Positions 8,435-17,304 are shown, counted from the stretch's first letter. The stretch: DNA of 64,000 nt from Luteirhabdus salina (GCA_025384855.1 JALAHT010000001.1:124001-188000), one strand, 5' to 3'. The notes: generated by a model not told the origin, from the sequence alone. Translations and numbers: made by a program.

Positions 8435-10175
8435 ACTGCACTTCGTATAGATTACGATAGTAGCCATTCTGTTTTTTCAATAACTCTTTGTGGGTACCGG
8501 TTTCAACGATTTTTCCTTGGTCCATCACGATAATTTTATCGGCCTTTTTCACCGTCGCTAATCGGTGGGCAATCACTATTGACGTTCTATTCTTTGTGAT
8601 ACGTTCCGTTGCTGTCTGAATCAGCTCTTCGGAATAGGTGTCGACAGACGAGGTGGCTTCATCCAAAATCAGAATACCGGGTTCACTGACATACGCGCGC
8701 AAAAAGGCAATTAACTGCCGCTGTCCGGAAGACAACATGCTTCCGCGTTCCTTCACATTATAGTGATAGCTATTCGGTAAGGTTTCAATAAACTTGTGCA
8801 CCCCGATATCTTTCGCAGCTGCCTTCACCTCCTCTTCGGAAATTTTAGGGTCGTTTAAGGTTATGTTATTTAGAATACTGTCTGCAAATAAGAATACATC
8901 TTGCAAGACCACGGCAATTTGCTTCCGTAGGCTTTCCAAGGTATATTCCTTGGCATTCACCCGATCGATTAGGATTTCACCTTCTTGGATTTCGTAAAAG
9001 CGATTCAACAAATTGATGATAGTCGATTTTCCAGCACCGGTTGCTCCTACTATCGCTACTGTTTCACCAGGATGAACCGTAAACGAAATACCCTTGATTA
9101 CTTTTTCATCTTCATTATAGCCAAAGTGAACATTCTTGAATTCGATATAGCCCTTTGCACGTGGCATCTCTACCGTACCACTATCATCGATATGCGATTT
9201 GGTATCGAGGATACCGAACACGCGATTGGCTGCCACCATTCCCATCTGCAGCGTATTGAATTTATCGGCAATCTGACGCAAGGGTCGGAATAGCATCTGT
9301 GCCAATTGAATAAAAGCGGTTATGATACCTAAGGTAATTACACCCCCTTCAGCAGCATTCAACCCACCATACCAAACGATTAGTCCGATGGCAATAGAGG
9401 AAGCCATTTCAGCAATAGGGAAGAAAATGGAGTTATACCACACCGTTTTAATCCACGCTTTTTTATGCTTTTCATTAATTTCCTTGAAGCGCTTATATTC
9501 GGTGTCTTCGCGTGTGAAGATTTGTACGATTTTCATTCCTGAAATACGTTCCTGAACGAAACCATTTAGGTTGGCTACTTGATTACGGACTTCTTCAAAA
9601 GCCGATTTCATAGCGCGCTGAAACACTCGTGTGGCATAAATGATCAGGGGAAGTATCGCAAACGTGATGAGTGCCAATTGCCAACTTTTATAGAGCATAA
9701 ACCCTGCAATCACGAACATTTTCAATAGGTCGCTAATAATCATAAACAGTCCCTGACTGAAAATACTCGAAATGGTTTCGATATCATTTACGGCACGTGT
9801 GGTGAGTCGCCCTACCGAACTTTTATCGAAATATTTCATCCGGAAGCTCATCATCAGGTTGAAAAGCTTTACCCGCATATCGCGAATAACACTCTGTCCG
9901 AGCCAGTTGGCATAAAAGATAAATGCAAATTGAAATAGCACCTCCAATACCAATACGGCGACCATCAACATAATGTAGTACTGCAACCCACTCTTATCGC
10001 CTTCATTCATCGGTCCGTCGATAGCCGTCTGAATAAGTTCAGGCCGTAATACTCCCAAACCGGCCATAACAATAGCAGCAAAAGCAACGAAATAGAAAGT
10101 CCACCTGTAATTATTGGTAAACCTCAACAACCGTCGGAATAATGTAAAATCGAATGCATTTCCTGTCTTTGCCAT
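8412..10175 (-). CDS. ABC transporter, fused permease/ATPase (MsbA-like exporter)
   Basis: A 587-residue type IV ABC half-transporter. The six-helix membrane domain spans about residues 20-310. The nucleotide-binding domain has Walker A GATGAGKST, the signature LSSGQRQLIAFLRAY, Walker B ILILDEATSSVD and the H-loop IVIAHRLATV. The signature reads LSSGQ, a common exporter variant. The substrate cannot be told from sequence; lipid or drug export is usual. The ATG overlaps the truA stop by one nucleotide (TAATG), so truA and this gene are coupled. Confidence 0.92.
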   Translation of the reverse strand: MAKTGNAFDFTLFRRLLRFTNNYRWTFYFVAFAAIVMAGLGVLRPELIQTAIDGPMNEGDKSGLQYYIMLMVAVLVLEVLFQFAFIFYANWLGQSVIRDMRVKLFNLMMSFRMKYFDKSSVGRLTTRAVNDIETISSIFSQGLFMIISDLLKMFVIAGFMLYKSWQLALITFAILPLIIYATRVFQRAMKSAFEEVRNQVANLNGFVQERISGMKIVQIFTREDTEYKRFKEINEKHKKAWIKTVWYNSIFFPIAEMASSIAIGLIVWYGGLNAAEGGVITLGIITAFIQLAQMLFRPLRQIADKFNTLQMGMVAANRVFGILDTKSHIDDSGTVEMPRAKGYIEFKNVHFGYNEDEKVIKGISFTVHPGETVAIVGATGAGKSTIINLLNRFYEIQEGEILIDRVNAKEYTLESLRKQIAVVLQDVFLFADSILNNITLNDPKISEEEVKAAAKDIGVHKFIETLPNSYHYNVKERGSMLSSGQRQLIAFLRAYVSEPGILILDEATSSVDTYSEELIQTATERITKNRTSIVIAHRLATVKKADKIIVMDQGKIVETGTHKELLKKQNGYYRNLYEVQFMAEEAI

Positions 10176-10918
10176 TAGCGAAACAAATCTTCTGGGTAGT
10201 GAACCCGTGTTAAATATAAGCCATGTGCGGGTGCTGAAGCTCCCGCCAATCCCCTATCCTTGCTTTTCAATATTTCATGAAATTGCGGCATGGTCGTTTT
10301 ACCATAGCCTACATCGAGAAGGGTGCCAACAATGGCGCGGACCATATTGCGTAGAAAGCGATCGGCTTCAATATGAAAAATTAGTCGCTCCCCTTCCCTA
10401 CGCCACTCCGCCTTTGTAACCTTACAAGTATACGTCTTTACGTCGGTATTACTTCGGGAAAAGCATTGAAAATCTTCATAGTCCAATAGAGATTTCGCAG
10501 CTTCGTTCATCTTCCGCATATCTGGCGTACGATATAGTTGATACGCCAAGCCCTCCCAAAACGGATCTTTATGCAATACGATATAGTATTCGTATTCACG
10601 TTTGCTGGCATCGAAGCGTGCATGGGCCTCTTCCGTAACCGGCTTTATGCTCCTAATGGCGATATCGTTAGGTAAAAACGAATTTAACCGAAATACTAGG
10701 TCACTCGGATTATGAATCGGATTCGCATCGAAGTGTGCAAAGAGCTGCTTGGCGTGTACGCCAGCATCAGTACGCCCGGCTCCCATGATTTTGATATCAT
10801 CGCGAAGTAGTGTAGATAAGGCTTTTTCAACCGTTTCCTGAACAGAAATCTGTTCCGGTTGAATTTGCCATCCAAAATAATTTTTGCCGTTATAGGCTAT
10901 TTCGATAAAATATCGCAC
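10175..10918 (-). CDS. truA: tRNA pseudouridine(38-40) synthase TruA
   Basis: A 247-residue enzyme that makes pseudouridine in the tRNA anticodon arm. The N-terminus reads YFIEIAYNGKNYFGWQ and the catalytic aspartate lies in GAGRTDAGVHA (about residue 52). The C-terminal IEADRFLRNMVRAIVG is also diagnostic. Length is typical. It precedes the ABC exporter with a one-nucleotide stop/start overlap. Confidence 0.96.
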   Translation of the reverse strand: MRYFIEIAYNGKNYFGWQIQPEQISVQETVEKALSTLLRDDIKIMGAGRTDAGVHAKQLFAHFDANPIHNPSDLVFRLNSFLPNDIAIRSIKPVTEEAHARFDASKREYEYYIVLHKDPFWEGLAYQLYRTPDMRKMNEAAKSLLDYEDFQCFSRSNTDVKTYTCKVTKAEWRREGERLIFHIEADRFLRNMVRAIVGTLLDVGYGKTTMPQFHEILKSKDRGLAGASAPAHGLYLTRVHYPEDLFR

Positions 10919-10954
10919 CTGTTTCCTTTAGAAGACTACAAAAATACGGATAGG

Positions 10955-11168
10955 AATTTAGAAATGGGAATTCAGAATTGAGAATTGAGACCCTTGGAGT
11001 TTGGGATTTGATAGATGCTGGGTGCTGAATTTAGATTTAAGAGATAATAAAAGAGATATGATAGGATGTAAGACGTATGACTAAGGACTGACAACTTATA
11101 ATTAATGGCTACCAATTTTCGGCTATCCCCTAACAACTGCCGACTAAAGACTATAGACTACCGACTCT
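10955..11168. repeat. Degenerate heptamer-type repeats between truA and the phosphoesterase gene
   Basis: The gap carries short runs of the same units found elsewhere: GAATT(C/G)A and GAGAATT near 10970-10990, GGATTTG near 11005, and ACTAAAGACTATAGACTACCGACT at about 11141-11166. It is less regular than the arrays at 3.0, 23.3 and 29 kb, so it looks decayed. A promoter for the downstream plus-strand gene must also lie here but none is clear. Confidence 0.55.
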
Positions 11169-11197
11169 GAATCTTTCTTATCTTTGAATCGAATAAC

Positions 11198-11695
11198 ATG
11201 ATAATGAAAAAAATCCTACTTCTAAGCGACACCCATAGTTATATAGATGATACTATATTGAAGCACGCGAAGGCAGCCGATGAAGTCTGGCATGCGGGCG
11301 ATATAGGGGAAACTTCGGTTACCGATGCGTTGCAGAAGGTTGCACCATTACGAGCGGTATATGGAAATATTGATGGTACTGATATCAGAAAGGAATTCCC
11401 ATTACACCAACGTTTTACGTGTGAAGGAGTTGCTGTATGGATTACTCATATCGGCGGCTATCCTGGTAGATACGACAAACGAATTCGGGATGAAATTCGA
11501 AAGAACCCACCCAAATTATTTATTTGCGGACATTCGCATATACTAAAAGTTATGCCCGACAAAAAACCGGGATTGCTACATATGAATCCCGGAGCCATAG
11601 GAAAACACGGGTTCCATAAGGTTCGAACCATGCTTCGGTTTGAAGTGGATAAAGGAAGAATTGATACTTTAGAAGTGATTGAATACGAGCGATAA
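11198..11695 (+). CDS. Calcineurin-like metallophosphoesterase, YfcE/MJ0936 type
   Basis: A 165-residue single-domain phosphoesterase. The metal-site motifs appear in order: SDTHS (residues 10-14), AGDIG, GNIDG, THIGGYPGR, CGHSH and NPGA. GNIDG replaces the more usual GN(C/N)D. Family members hydrolyse phosphodiesters with Mn or Ni in vitro, and the physiological substrate is often unknown. Two ATGs (11198 and 11204) are possible; the motifs do not decide between them. The gene stands alone between repeat-rich gaps. Confidence 0.85.
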   Translation: MIMKKILLLSDTHSYIDDTILKHAKAADEVWHAGDIGETSVTDALQKVAPLRAVYGNIDGTDIRKEFPLHQRFTCEGVAVWITHIGGYPGRYDKRIRDEIRKNPPKLFICGHSHILKVMPDKKPGLLHMNPGAIGKHGFHKVRTMLRFEVDKGRIDTLEVIEYER

Positions 11696-11717
11696 ATAGA
11701 CTTTTCGATGCTTCGAC

Positions 11718-11757
11718 TGCCCTTCGACAAGCCTTGCCTGATGGCAAAGAGGCTCAA
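11718..11757. repeat. Interrupted palindrome: hairpin inserted in a CCCTTCGACA/GGCTCA repeat
   Basis: The half CCCTTCGACA and the half GGCTCA are separated by 21 nt (11730-11750) that are themselves hairpin-like (GCCTTGCC, then GGCAAAGAGGC). An uninterrupted copy of the outer repeat lies at 39443-39461 on the opposite strand. The pair looks like a filled and an empty site for a small palindromic insertion. Confidence 0.6.
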
Positions 11758-11807
11758 TCACCTATTAAATTCAAGAATTTCGACACCCATTCATGAATTA
11801 CAACAAA

Positions 11808-11839
11808 AAACCCCCGAAGATGGCATTCTTCAGGGGTTT
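11808..11839 (-). terminator. Rho-independent terminator after the DUF4293 gene
   Basis: A strong hairpin: AAACCCC and GAAGA pair with TCTTC and GGGGTTT around a short loop. On the minus strand it is followed by a T-run (the AAAAAA at about 11805-11810 read in reverse), which fits termination of the DUF4293 transcript. Confidence 0.8.
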
Positions 11840-11866
11840 CGCACTAAATATACTAAGATTCAAGGT

Positions 11867-12277
11867 TTACCGTAAACGGTCCACAGATTTTACAAGGTCT
11901 TCATCCCTTTTGATGGCCTTATTGGCCAGCACTAAAAAAACGATAGAAATGACGGGAAGTAAGACCCCAATACCCTTCTCTGAAACCAAGGTTTCTCCGG
12001 ATATGGTTAGCGACCTGTAAACGAAAACTCCCAGTAATACAAAATTCAACAGTATGTTTAAGCGATTTAGCACAAATTGAAGCTGTCGTTTCTTAAAGCT
12101 CAAAATGGCAATCACCGCTAATGCAATCGAACCAAAAATAAGTCCGAAGACCAACGGTTCGCTTCTTTCAATTACAACGGCTCCCTCTGCATCGTTCACC
12201 ACCGGAAACCAAAGATACAAGGCGCCCATGATGAGGGCCGAAAGTATCATATAGATGGTTTGTATCCGTTGTAGCAT
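11867..12277 (-). CDS. DUF4293 membrane protein
   Basis: A 136-residue protein with four membrane spans, starting MLQRIQTIYMILSALIMG, the characteristic N-terminus of the Bacteroidota DUF4293 family. A short polar loop follows the first span. Function is unknown. The gene is divergent from rho, an arrangement I recall as common in flavobacteria, and is followed by a clear terminator. Confidence 0.8.
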   Translation of the reverse strand: MLQRIQTIYMILSALIMGALYLWFPVVNDAEGAVVIERSEPLVFGLIFGSIALAVIAILSFKKRQLQFVLNRLNILLNFVLLGVFVYRSLTISGETLVSEKGIGVLLPVISIVFLVLANKAIKRDEDLVKSVDRLR

Positions 12278-12373
12278 TCAAAAATATTGTCTTGCAGCGC
12301 AAAAATAAGGTTTCTTTTAAAAAAAATTGCCCCGCTATTTTAAATTTTTATCGTATTATTGCAGTACCCAACG

Positions 12374-12394
12374 TAACCCATTCAATACGGGTTA
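12374..12394 (+). promoter_or_regulatory. Possible hairpin in the rho leader
   Basis: The 200-nt gap between DUF4293 and rho contains TAACCC (12374-12379) and GGGTTA (12389-12394) separated by 9 nt, followed by TTTAGTC and a T-rich stretch. Rho genes are often autoregulated through their leaders, so this may act in attenuation. The stem is short and could be chance. No clear promoter was identified in this gap. Confidence 0.25.
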
Positions 12395-12477
12395 TTTAGT
12401 CTTCAACATTTTTTTCAAAAAATATCCTTTTCCAAATCCGGAATAACGATACTAATTTAAACACATAGTTAATTTAC

Positions 12478-14145
12478 ATGTTTGAAATTTCAGAATTAAA
12501 AGCAAAAAAGCTTCCTGAGCTTCAGGATCTCGCTAAAGAACTCGGAGTACCCAAATTCCGTAGCTACAAAAAACTCGACCTTGTTTATCAAATCCTAGAT
12601 TATCAAGCCGCCAATCCTAAAGCGGTAAAGGAAATCGCCAAAGAGGACGATAACGCTTCTCAAAACAACACTTCCAACAATCAGAAGGACAAGGACCAAA
12701 AGCAATCGAACCAACGGCAGCAGAAGTCACAAAAAAACGACAACAAAGGCGGAAAAAGTGGCAGCCGTTCCAATAACGACAATCGAAATAAGAATCAGAA
12801 CCAAAGTAACGATTCTAAAAAGCAACAATCGAGCGACAATAAATCGAAGTCAAACGACAACAAATCGAAGTCGCACGATAATAAAAGCAATCGTAAATCA
12901 TCGTCTTCTCGAAATCAGAAGAATGATTCAAAAAGCAATAACAGCAATAATAACCGTCAAAAAGGAAAGGATTCCAGAAATAATGGCAACCGCGATAGTC
13001 GCAATCGCTACAAGGAGCCTGACTACGAATTCGATGGTATTATCGTAAGTGAAGGGGTCTTGGATATTATGCAAGACGGTTATGGATTCTTGCGTTCAAG
13101 CGACTATAATTACCTTTCATCTCCTGATGATATCTATGTATCGCAATCGCAGATCCGCTTGTTCGGACTGAAGACGGGAGATACCGTTTTAGGTGAAGTT
13201 CGTCCTCCAAAGGAAGGTGAGAAATACTTCCCTTTAATTAAGGTGAACAAGATAAACGGATTGAACCCTAACGTCGTTCGCGACCGTGTGGCATTTGAAC
13301 ATTTGACACCTTTATTCCCACAGGAAAAATTCAACATTGCTGATAAACAGAGTACACTTTCAACCCGTGTCATCGATTTATTCGCACCTATCGGAAAAGG
13401 GCAACGTGGTATGATCGTTTCCCAACCGAAAACAGGTAAAACAATGTTGTTGAAGGATGTGGCCAATGCAATTGCTGCTAACCATCCTGAAGTATACCAA
13501 ATCATCTTGCTTATCGATGAACGCCCAGAGGAGGTTACCGATATGCAACGTAATGTACACGGTGAAGTAGTAGCTTCTACGTTCGATAAGGAAGCAACTG
13601 AACACGTGCGCGTGGCCAATATCGTAATCGAAAAAGCAAAGCGATTGGTAGAGTGCGGACATGATGTGGTGATCCTCTTGGACTCCATTACGCGTTTGGC
13701 TCGTGCTTATAATACGGTACAACCTGCAAGTGGTAAAATCTTAAGTGGTGGTGTGGATGCCAATGCGCTTCACAAACCAAAACGCTTCTTCGGAGCCGCT
13801 CGTAATATCGAGAATGGTGGTTCCCTTAGTATTATCGCAACGGCTCTTACCGAGACCGGATCGAAAATGGATGAAGTAATTTTTGAAGAATTCAAAGGAA
13901 CTGGTAATATGGAGCTTCAGTTGGATCGTAAGATTTCAAACAGAAGGATCTTCCCTGCTATCGATCTTACCTCTTCCAGTACGCGTAGAGACGATCTATT
14001 GTTGGATGAAAACGTCATCCAGCGGATGTGGATTATGCGTAAGTATTTAGCTGATATGAACCCTGTAGAAGCGATGGAGTTTATTCAGGATAAGATCAAG
14101 AATACTCGAAATAACGAAGAATTCTTGGTTTCCATGAACGGATAA
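12478..14145 (+). CDS. rho: Transcription termination factor Rho with a long low-complexity insert
   Basis: A 555-residue hexameric RNA helicase that ends transcription. Order: Rho_N domain (residues 1-50, [20 protein letters not shown]), a disordered insert rich in Asn, Ser, Lys, Gln and Asp (about 60-180), the RNA-binding cold-shock-like domain (from about 185; ILDSGV-type core here reads [15 protein letters not shown]), and the ATPase with Walker A PKTGKT and the Q-/R-loop region. The insert makes it about 130 residues longer than E. coli Rho. Bacteroides Rho also carries such an insert, reported to drive phase separation. A strong terminator follows. Confidence 0.97.
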   Translation: MFEISELKAKKLPELQDLAKELGVPKFRSYKKLDLVYQILDYQAANPKAVKEIAKEDDNASQNNTSNNQKDKDQKQSNQRQQKSQKNDNKGGKSGSRSNNDNRNKNQNQSNDSKKQQSSDNKSKSNDNKSKSHDNKSNRKSSSSRNQKNDSKSNNSNNNRQKGKDSRNNGNRDSRNRYKEPDYEFDGIIVSEGVLDIMQDGYGFLRSSDYNYLSSPDDIYVSQSQIRLFGLKTGDTVLGEVRPPKEGEKYFPLIKVNKINGLNPNVVRDRVAFEHLTPLFPQEKFNIADKQSTLSTRVIDLFAPIGKGQRGMIVSQPKTGKTMLLKDVANAIAANHPEVYQIILLIDERPEEVTDMQRNVHGEVVASTFDKEATEHVRVANIVIEKAKRLVECGHDVVILLDSITRLARAYNTVQPASGKILSGGVDANALHKPKRFFGAARNIENGGSLSIIATALTETGSKMDEVIFEEFKGTGNMELQLDRKISNRRIFPAIDLTSSSTRRDDLLLDENVIQRMWIMRKYLADMNPVEAMEFIQDKIKNTRNNEEFLVSMNG

Positions 14146-14170
14146 TAAACATTAACATAGTTATAAAAAC

Positions 14171-14200
14171 AAAAAGGCCACCAAATCGGTGGCCTTTTTT
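14171..14200 (+). terminator. Rho-independent terminator after rho
   Basis: A perfect stem AAGGCCACC / GGTGGCCTT around a 5-nt loop, followed by TTTTTT on the plus strand and preceded by AAAAA, so it may work in both directions. It is followed at 14204-14243 by a tail (ATCGCT, then TTAACTCCCCAATTAATTAAGC) that recurs after the hairpin at 17136. Confidence 0.88.
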
Positions 14201-14282
14201 ACAATCGCTATTATTAACTCCCCAATTAATTAAGCTGATACAAAGATTAAGGATAGCAGTTGTTTCGGCAAGAGGAAAATGC

Positions 14283-14311
14283 CCCCTTTTGAAAAGGGGT
14301 TTTTCCCCTTT
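14283..14311. other. Two mutually exclusive hairpins in the gap before the operator
   Basis: CCCCTTTT (14283-14290) can pair with AAAAGGGG (14292-14299). The same AAAGGGG can instead pair with CCCCTTT (14305-14311) across a TTTTT loop. The 14146-14438 gap has no gene: it holds the rho terminator, its tail, this structure and the operator at 14411. Confidence 0.45.
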
Positions 14312-14410
14312 AAAGAAGAAGCAGTGATTATCAGTGTATTCGCAGAGCATCTTCATAAAAACTTTTCAAAAAATATCCTAAAATTGAAGAGTACTATTTA
14401 AAAATTACTT

Positions 14411-14429
14411 TACTTTGCTTTTCAAAGTA
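14411..14429 (+). promoter_or_regulatory. Operator-like inverted repeat TACTTTG-N5-CAAAGTA, copy 1
   Basis: A perfect 7-bp inverted repeat with a 5-nt spacer, ending 9 nt before the ATG of the membrane-protein gene. An identical pair of arms with the same spacing occurs at 15355-15373 upstream of creD. TTACTTTG at its left edge is one mismatch from the Bacteroidota -7 element TAnnTTTG, so a bound regulator would block the promoter. The adjacent winged-helix gene is the obvious candidate binder. Confidence 0.7.
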
Positions 14430-14438
14430 CTTTATAAT

Positions 14439-15044
14439 ATGAGTAATGAAGATTATTTAAAGGACATTTCCGAGATCAAGCAATTGATGAATCGCTCATC
14501 TCGATTCATTTCTTTAAGCGGACTATCGGGGATTTTTGCAGGTATCTATGCAATCGTCGGCGCCCTTATCGCCTATTTCTTTCTTTTTCCCGAACCAGGC
14601 GATTACTTGATATTGGATAGTTGGCAATTCCGTTGGCTATTAATCGATTTGGGTGCGGTAGCATTGCTAAGTGTTCTTACAGCTTATCTACTAACCACTT
14701 CGAAGGCCAAGCGGAATGACGAAAAAATATGGGATGCCACGACCCAACGCTTATTACTTCACTTCTTGATACCCTTGGTGGCGGGTGGGATCTATATTCT
14801 CATTAAGTTGAACAGCCAACATTATGGATTGACCGGTTCGCTCATGCTCTTGTTTTACGGACTGGCATTGATAAACGCTTCAAAATACACCATTGGGAAT
14901 ATCAAATACTTGGGTTATGTGGAAGTGGTGCTTGGTCTTATTTGCGCTGCCTTTCCAGGCTACGGCTTTTGGTTTTGGGTACTCGGGTTTGGAGTATGTC
15001 ATATTATTTATGGAAGTTTGATGTACGTTGCTGAAAAGAAATAA
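14439..15044 (+). CDS. Membrane protein of unknown function, partner of a winged-helix regulator
   Basis: A 201-residue protein with a short cytoplasmic N-terminus (MSNEDYLKDISEIKQLMNRS) and about six membrane spans (for example LSGLSGIFAGIYAIVGALIA and LLIDLGAVALLSVLTAYLLT). The ATG at 14439 is preferred because it follows the operator-like repeat directly; an upstream in-frame codon would place the operator inside the gene. It precedes the regulator gene by 5 nt. I do not recognise the family beyond similar proteins beside regulators in Bacteroidota. It may be a sensor or a target of the regulator. Confidence 0.75.
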   Translation: MSNEDYLKDISEIKQLMNRSSRFISLSGLSGIFAGIYAIVGALIAYFFLFPEPGDYLILDSWQFRWLLIDLGAVALLSVLTAYLLTTSKAKRNDEKIWDATTQRLLLHFLIPLVAGGIYILIKLNSQHYGLTGSLMLLFYGLALINASKYTIGNIKYLGYVEVVLGLICAAFPGYGFWFWVLGFGVCHIIYGSLMYVAEKK

Positions 15045-15049
15045 CGCCT

Positions 15050-15340
15050 GTGGGAATCATCGATAACATTAATAAGCTTTTCGACCATCGAATACGACTA
15101 GGTATTATGTCTATTTTGATGGTAAATGAATCGGCCGACTTCAACCGACTAAAGGAGTTGTTGGAAGTAACCGACGGCAATCTGGCGAGCCACTTAAAAA
15201 CGCTTGAAAAGGAAGCTTACATTTCAGTAGATAAACAATTTATCGGTCGCAAACCCAACACACAGTATAGCGCTACTAAAAAAGGCAAGGAAGCCTTCAA
15301 AAAACATATAGACGCATTGGAAAAACTATTGAATACCTAA
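15050..15340 (+). CDS. Winged-helix transcriptional regulator
   Basis: A 96-residue DNA-binding protein. The sequence is one winged helix-turn-helix: FDHRIRLGIMSILMVN, then FNRLKELLEVTDGNLASHLKTLEKEAYI (recognition helix around NLASHLKTLE) and the wing VDKQFIGRKPNTQYSATKKG. This resembles the MarR/ArsR-like winged-helix family common in Bacteroidota. The start is GTG at 15050, 5 nt after the upstream stop. It lies between two identical inverted repeats and probably represses both its own operon and creD. Confidence 0.88.
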   Translation: MGIIDNINKLFDHRIRLGIMSILMVNESADFNRLKELLEVTDGNLASHLKTLEKEAYISVDKQFIGRKPNTQYSATKKGKEAFKKHIDALEKLLNT

Positions 15341-15354
15341 TTTTTTTATTCTTT

Positions 15355-15373
15355 TACTTTGAATTTCAAAGTA
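15355..15373 (+). promoter_or_regulatory. Operator-like inverted repeat TACTTTG-N5-CAAAGTA, copy 2
   Basis: The arms and the 5-nt spacing match copy 1 at 14411-14429; only the spacer bases differ. It lies 18 nt before the creD ATG and 14 nt after the regulator stop. The flanks are also similar: TTACTTTG precedes and CTTTA follows in both copies. Confidence 0.7.
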
Positions 15374-15391
15374 CTTTAAAATTATTTAATT

Positions 15392-16738
15392 ATGAAGCAG
15401 CATAAATTTGCACACTGGCTTAAAAACTCGATTACCGCTAAAATGTTAGTGGTCGGCTTTCTACTTTTGGTTCTACTAATTCCCCTGTCCTATGTACAGG
15501 ATCTGATTCGGGAGCGCTCTTTTCGTCAGAAGGATGTCGTAGCCGAAATAAACGATAAATGGGGAACCTCGGTCCTCCTTTCTGGACCGATTTTAAAAAT
15601 TCCTTACACGGTTACGCTAGAGGAAAAGGTGTATATCGAAAAAAATAAGAGTTTTGAGATAAAAACCACCGAACAGACCGAATATGCCTATCTGTTACCC
15701 GACCAATTGGATATCGCCGCCGATGTTACGACGCATCCTTTAAACCGATCTATATATGAATCGGTCGTATATGATGCCGCTATGGAGGTTCAAGGAAGTT
15801 TTCCCCTAATAGATCTTTCCGAACGCTACATTAAACAGGAAGCGATTCAGTGGGACAAGATTACGTTGCTTATTCAGAGCAGTAACCTAAAAGGTATTAC
15901 GGAAACTGTTTCAGTATCGGTAAATGATTCATCGATTTCACTTTCACCTAAATATGGCGGTGGTTACCTTAATACCATTCAAAGCGACCCATTGGATAAA
16001 ACTTTTTTTGAAGGCTCCTCGCCCATTTCCTTTTCCTTTCCCTTTCACATTAATGGTAGTGAAAGCTTACAGTTTATCCCTATCGGGAAGGAAACGATGG
16101 TTTCTATGGAATCGAACTGGCATTCGCCAAGCTTCAATGGAAAATATCTGCCGGAGAACGGCTCTAGGGAAATTTCTGAAGATGGTTTCAAGGCACGTTG
16201 GAAAGTGCTTCAAATCAACCGGCAATTCGAACAGCTCTTTTTCAACAAGCTACCAAGTCTGACGGAGTTTGCCTTTGGAACAAATTTCGTCGTTCCGGTG
16301 GATGAGTATCAAAAAAGTGAACGGGCCGCGAAATACGGGTTTATGGTCATTGGCATTACCTTACTGGTATTCTTATTGATTCAATTGGTGTCGAAAATAA
16401 ACATTCACCCTTTTCAGTACCTGATGATTGGCTTGGCCTTGGTTTTATTTTATACCCTGCTTATCGCCATCACCGAACACAGTTCATTCCTAAAAGCATA
16501 TGCTATTTCAGCTGTAGCGGTTTTAGTATTAATCATGACGTATTCTCGAGCGATTCTGAAAGGGTTTAAATTTCCAATTTTAGTAGGCGGTTCCTTAGCT
16601 TCCCTATATGGTTTCATATATGTCATCATTCAATTGGAAAACTATGCCTTATTGGTGGGAAGTATCGGTCTATTTGTAATTTTAGCCACCATTATGTTTG
16701 TATCACGAAATATCGATTGGCAAGGGTATGGGAAGTAG
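15392..16738 (+). CDS. creD: Cell envelope integrity protein CreD
   Basis: A 448-residue inner-membrane protein. One N-terminal span (MLVVGFLLLVLLIPLSYVQD) leads into a large periplasmic domain (about residues 50-310; RQKDVVAEINDKWG is a family signature), followed by five to six C-terminal spans. In E. coli, CreD belongs to the CreBC regulon and affects envelope stability and colicin E2 tolerance. Here control is probably by the adjacent winged-helix protein, as is usual for CreD genes in Bacteroidota. It overlaps the next gene by 11 nt. Confidence 0.9.
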   Translation: MKQHKFAHWLKNSITAKMLVVGFLLLVLLIPLSYVQDLIRERSFRQKDVVAEINDKWGTSVLLSGPILKIPYTVTLEEKVYIEKNKSFEIKTTEQTEYAYLLPDQLDIAADVTTHPLNRSIYESVVYDAAMEVQGSFPLIDLSERYIKQEAIQWDKITLLIQSSNLKGITETVSVSVNDSSISLSPKYGGGYLNTIQSDPLDKTFFEGSSPISFSFPFHINGSESLQFIPIGKETMVSMESNWHSPSFNGKYLPENGSREISEDGFKARWKVLQINRQFEQLFFNKLPSLTEFAFGTNFVVPVDEYQKSERAAKYGFMVIGITLLVFLLIQLVSKINIHPFQYLMIGLALVLFYTLLIAITEHSSFLKAYAISAVAVLVLIMTYSRAILKGFKFPILVGGSLASLYGFIYVIIQLENYALLVGSIGLFVILATIMFVSRNIDWQGYGK

Positions 16739-17126
16739 TATTTGGAACGATTGGCAGCAAAGAAAAGCCTATTTAGTCATAGCCTTTTTACTATTTTTTG
16801 TTGAAGTAGCTATCGCAATGTATGTGACATATTATTGGATTCGCAGTTTTGTAGGCGATATTCTAGCGGTATGGTTGGTGTATTGCGGCCTACGCTTCCT
16901 GTTCGGCTGGTCAATTCGAAATTCGATTATATGTGCCCTATGCATCGCATTTGGATTAGAATTCCTTCAATTATTGAAGTTGGATATTCTGAAGGATCTA
17001 CCGCTAGTTTTAAAAATCGCGTTGGGTTCACAATTCGATTATTGGGATTTAGTGGCGTATAGTATCGGAGGACTTTCAATCGTCTTGATTGAAACAATCA
17101 TGAAGCGGAAAGAGCCTTCAATATGA
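16728..17126 (+). CDS. DUF2809 membrane protein
   Basis: A 132-residue protein with four membrane spans (YLVIAFLLFFVEVAIAMYVT, then GDILAVWLVYCGLRF, IICALCIAFGLEFLQLL and DLVAYSIGGLSIVLIE). The DxxW/DxxAY pattern near the C-terminus (DYWDLVAYSIGG) fits DUF2809. The ATG at 16728 is chosen because it follows AAGGGT and gives the family N-terminus. It overlaps creD by 11 nt and so is translationally coupled to it. Function unknown. Confidence 0.8.
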   Translation: MGSSIWNDWQQRKAYLVIAFLLFFVEVAIAMYVTYYWIRSFVGDILAVWLVYCGLRFLFGWSIRNSIICALCIAFGLEFLQLLKLDILKDLPLVLKIALGSQFDYWDLVAYSIGGLSIVLIETIMKRKEPSI

Positions 17127-17135
17127 TTAAAAAAT

Positions 17136-17165
17136 GAAAGGCTGCCCTCCTCAAAGCAGCCTTTC
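17136..17165 (+). terminator. Hairpin terminator after the creD-DUF2809 operon
   Basis: GAAAGGCTGC pairs perfectly with GCAGCCTTTC around a 10-nt loop, but the T-run is only TTTC. It is followed by ATCGCTTACTAACTCC and CAATTAATAAAGCTTAT, nearly the same tail that follows the rho terminator at 14204-14243. The rest of the 17127-17385 gap shows only a G-rich run (17244) and a possible promoter. Confidence 0.65.
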
Positions 17166-17304
17166 TACTAATCGCTTACTAACTCCTCAATTAATAAAGC
17201 TTATTCACACGAACAAAGTTGTTGAATATCAAGATGATTAGCAAGGGGGGATAACCCCTATTTCATAATTTTGCGCTAAAACATGTATATTTATTCAAAA
17301 GCGA

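Noticed and set aside
13134-13688. Minus-strand open frame inside rho
   Set aside because: Shadow of a highly conserved coding region; no known product.
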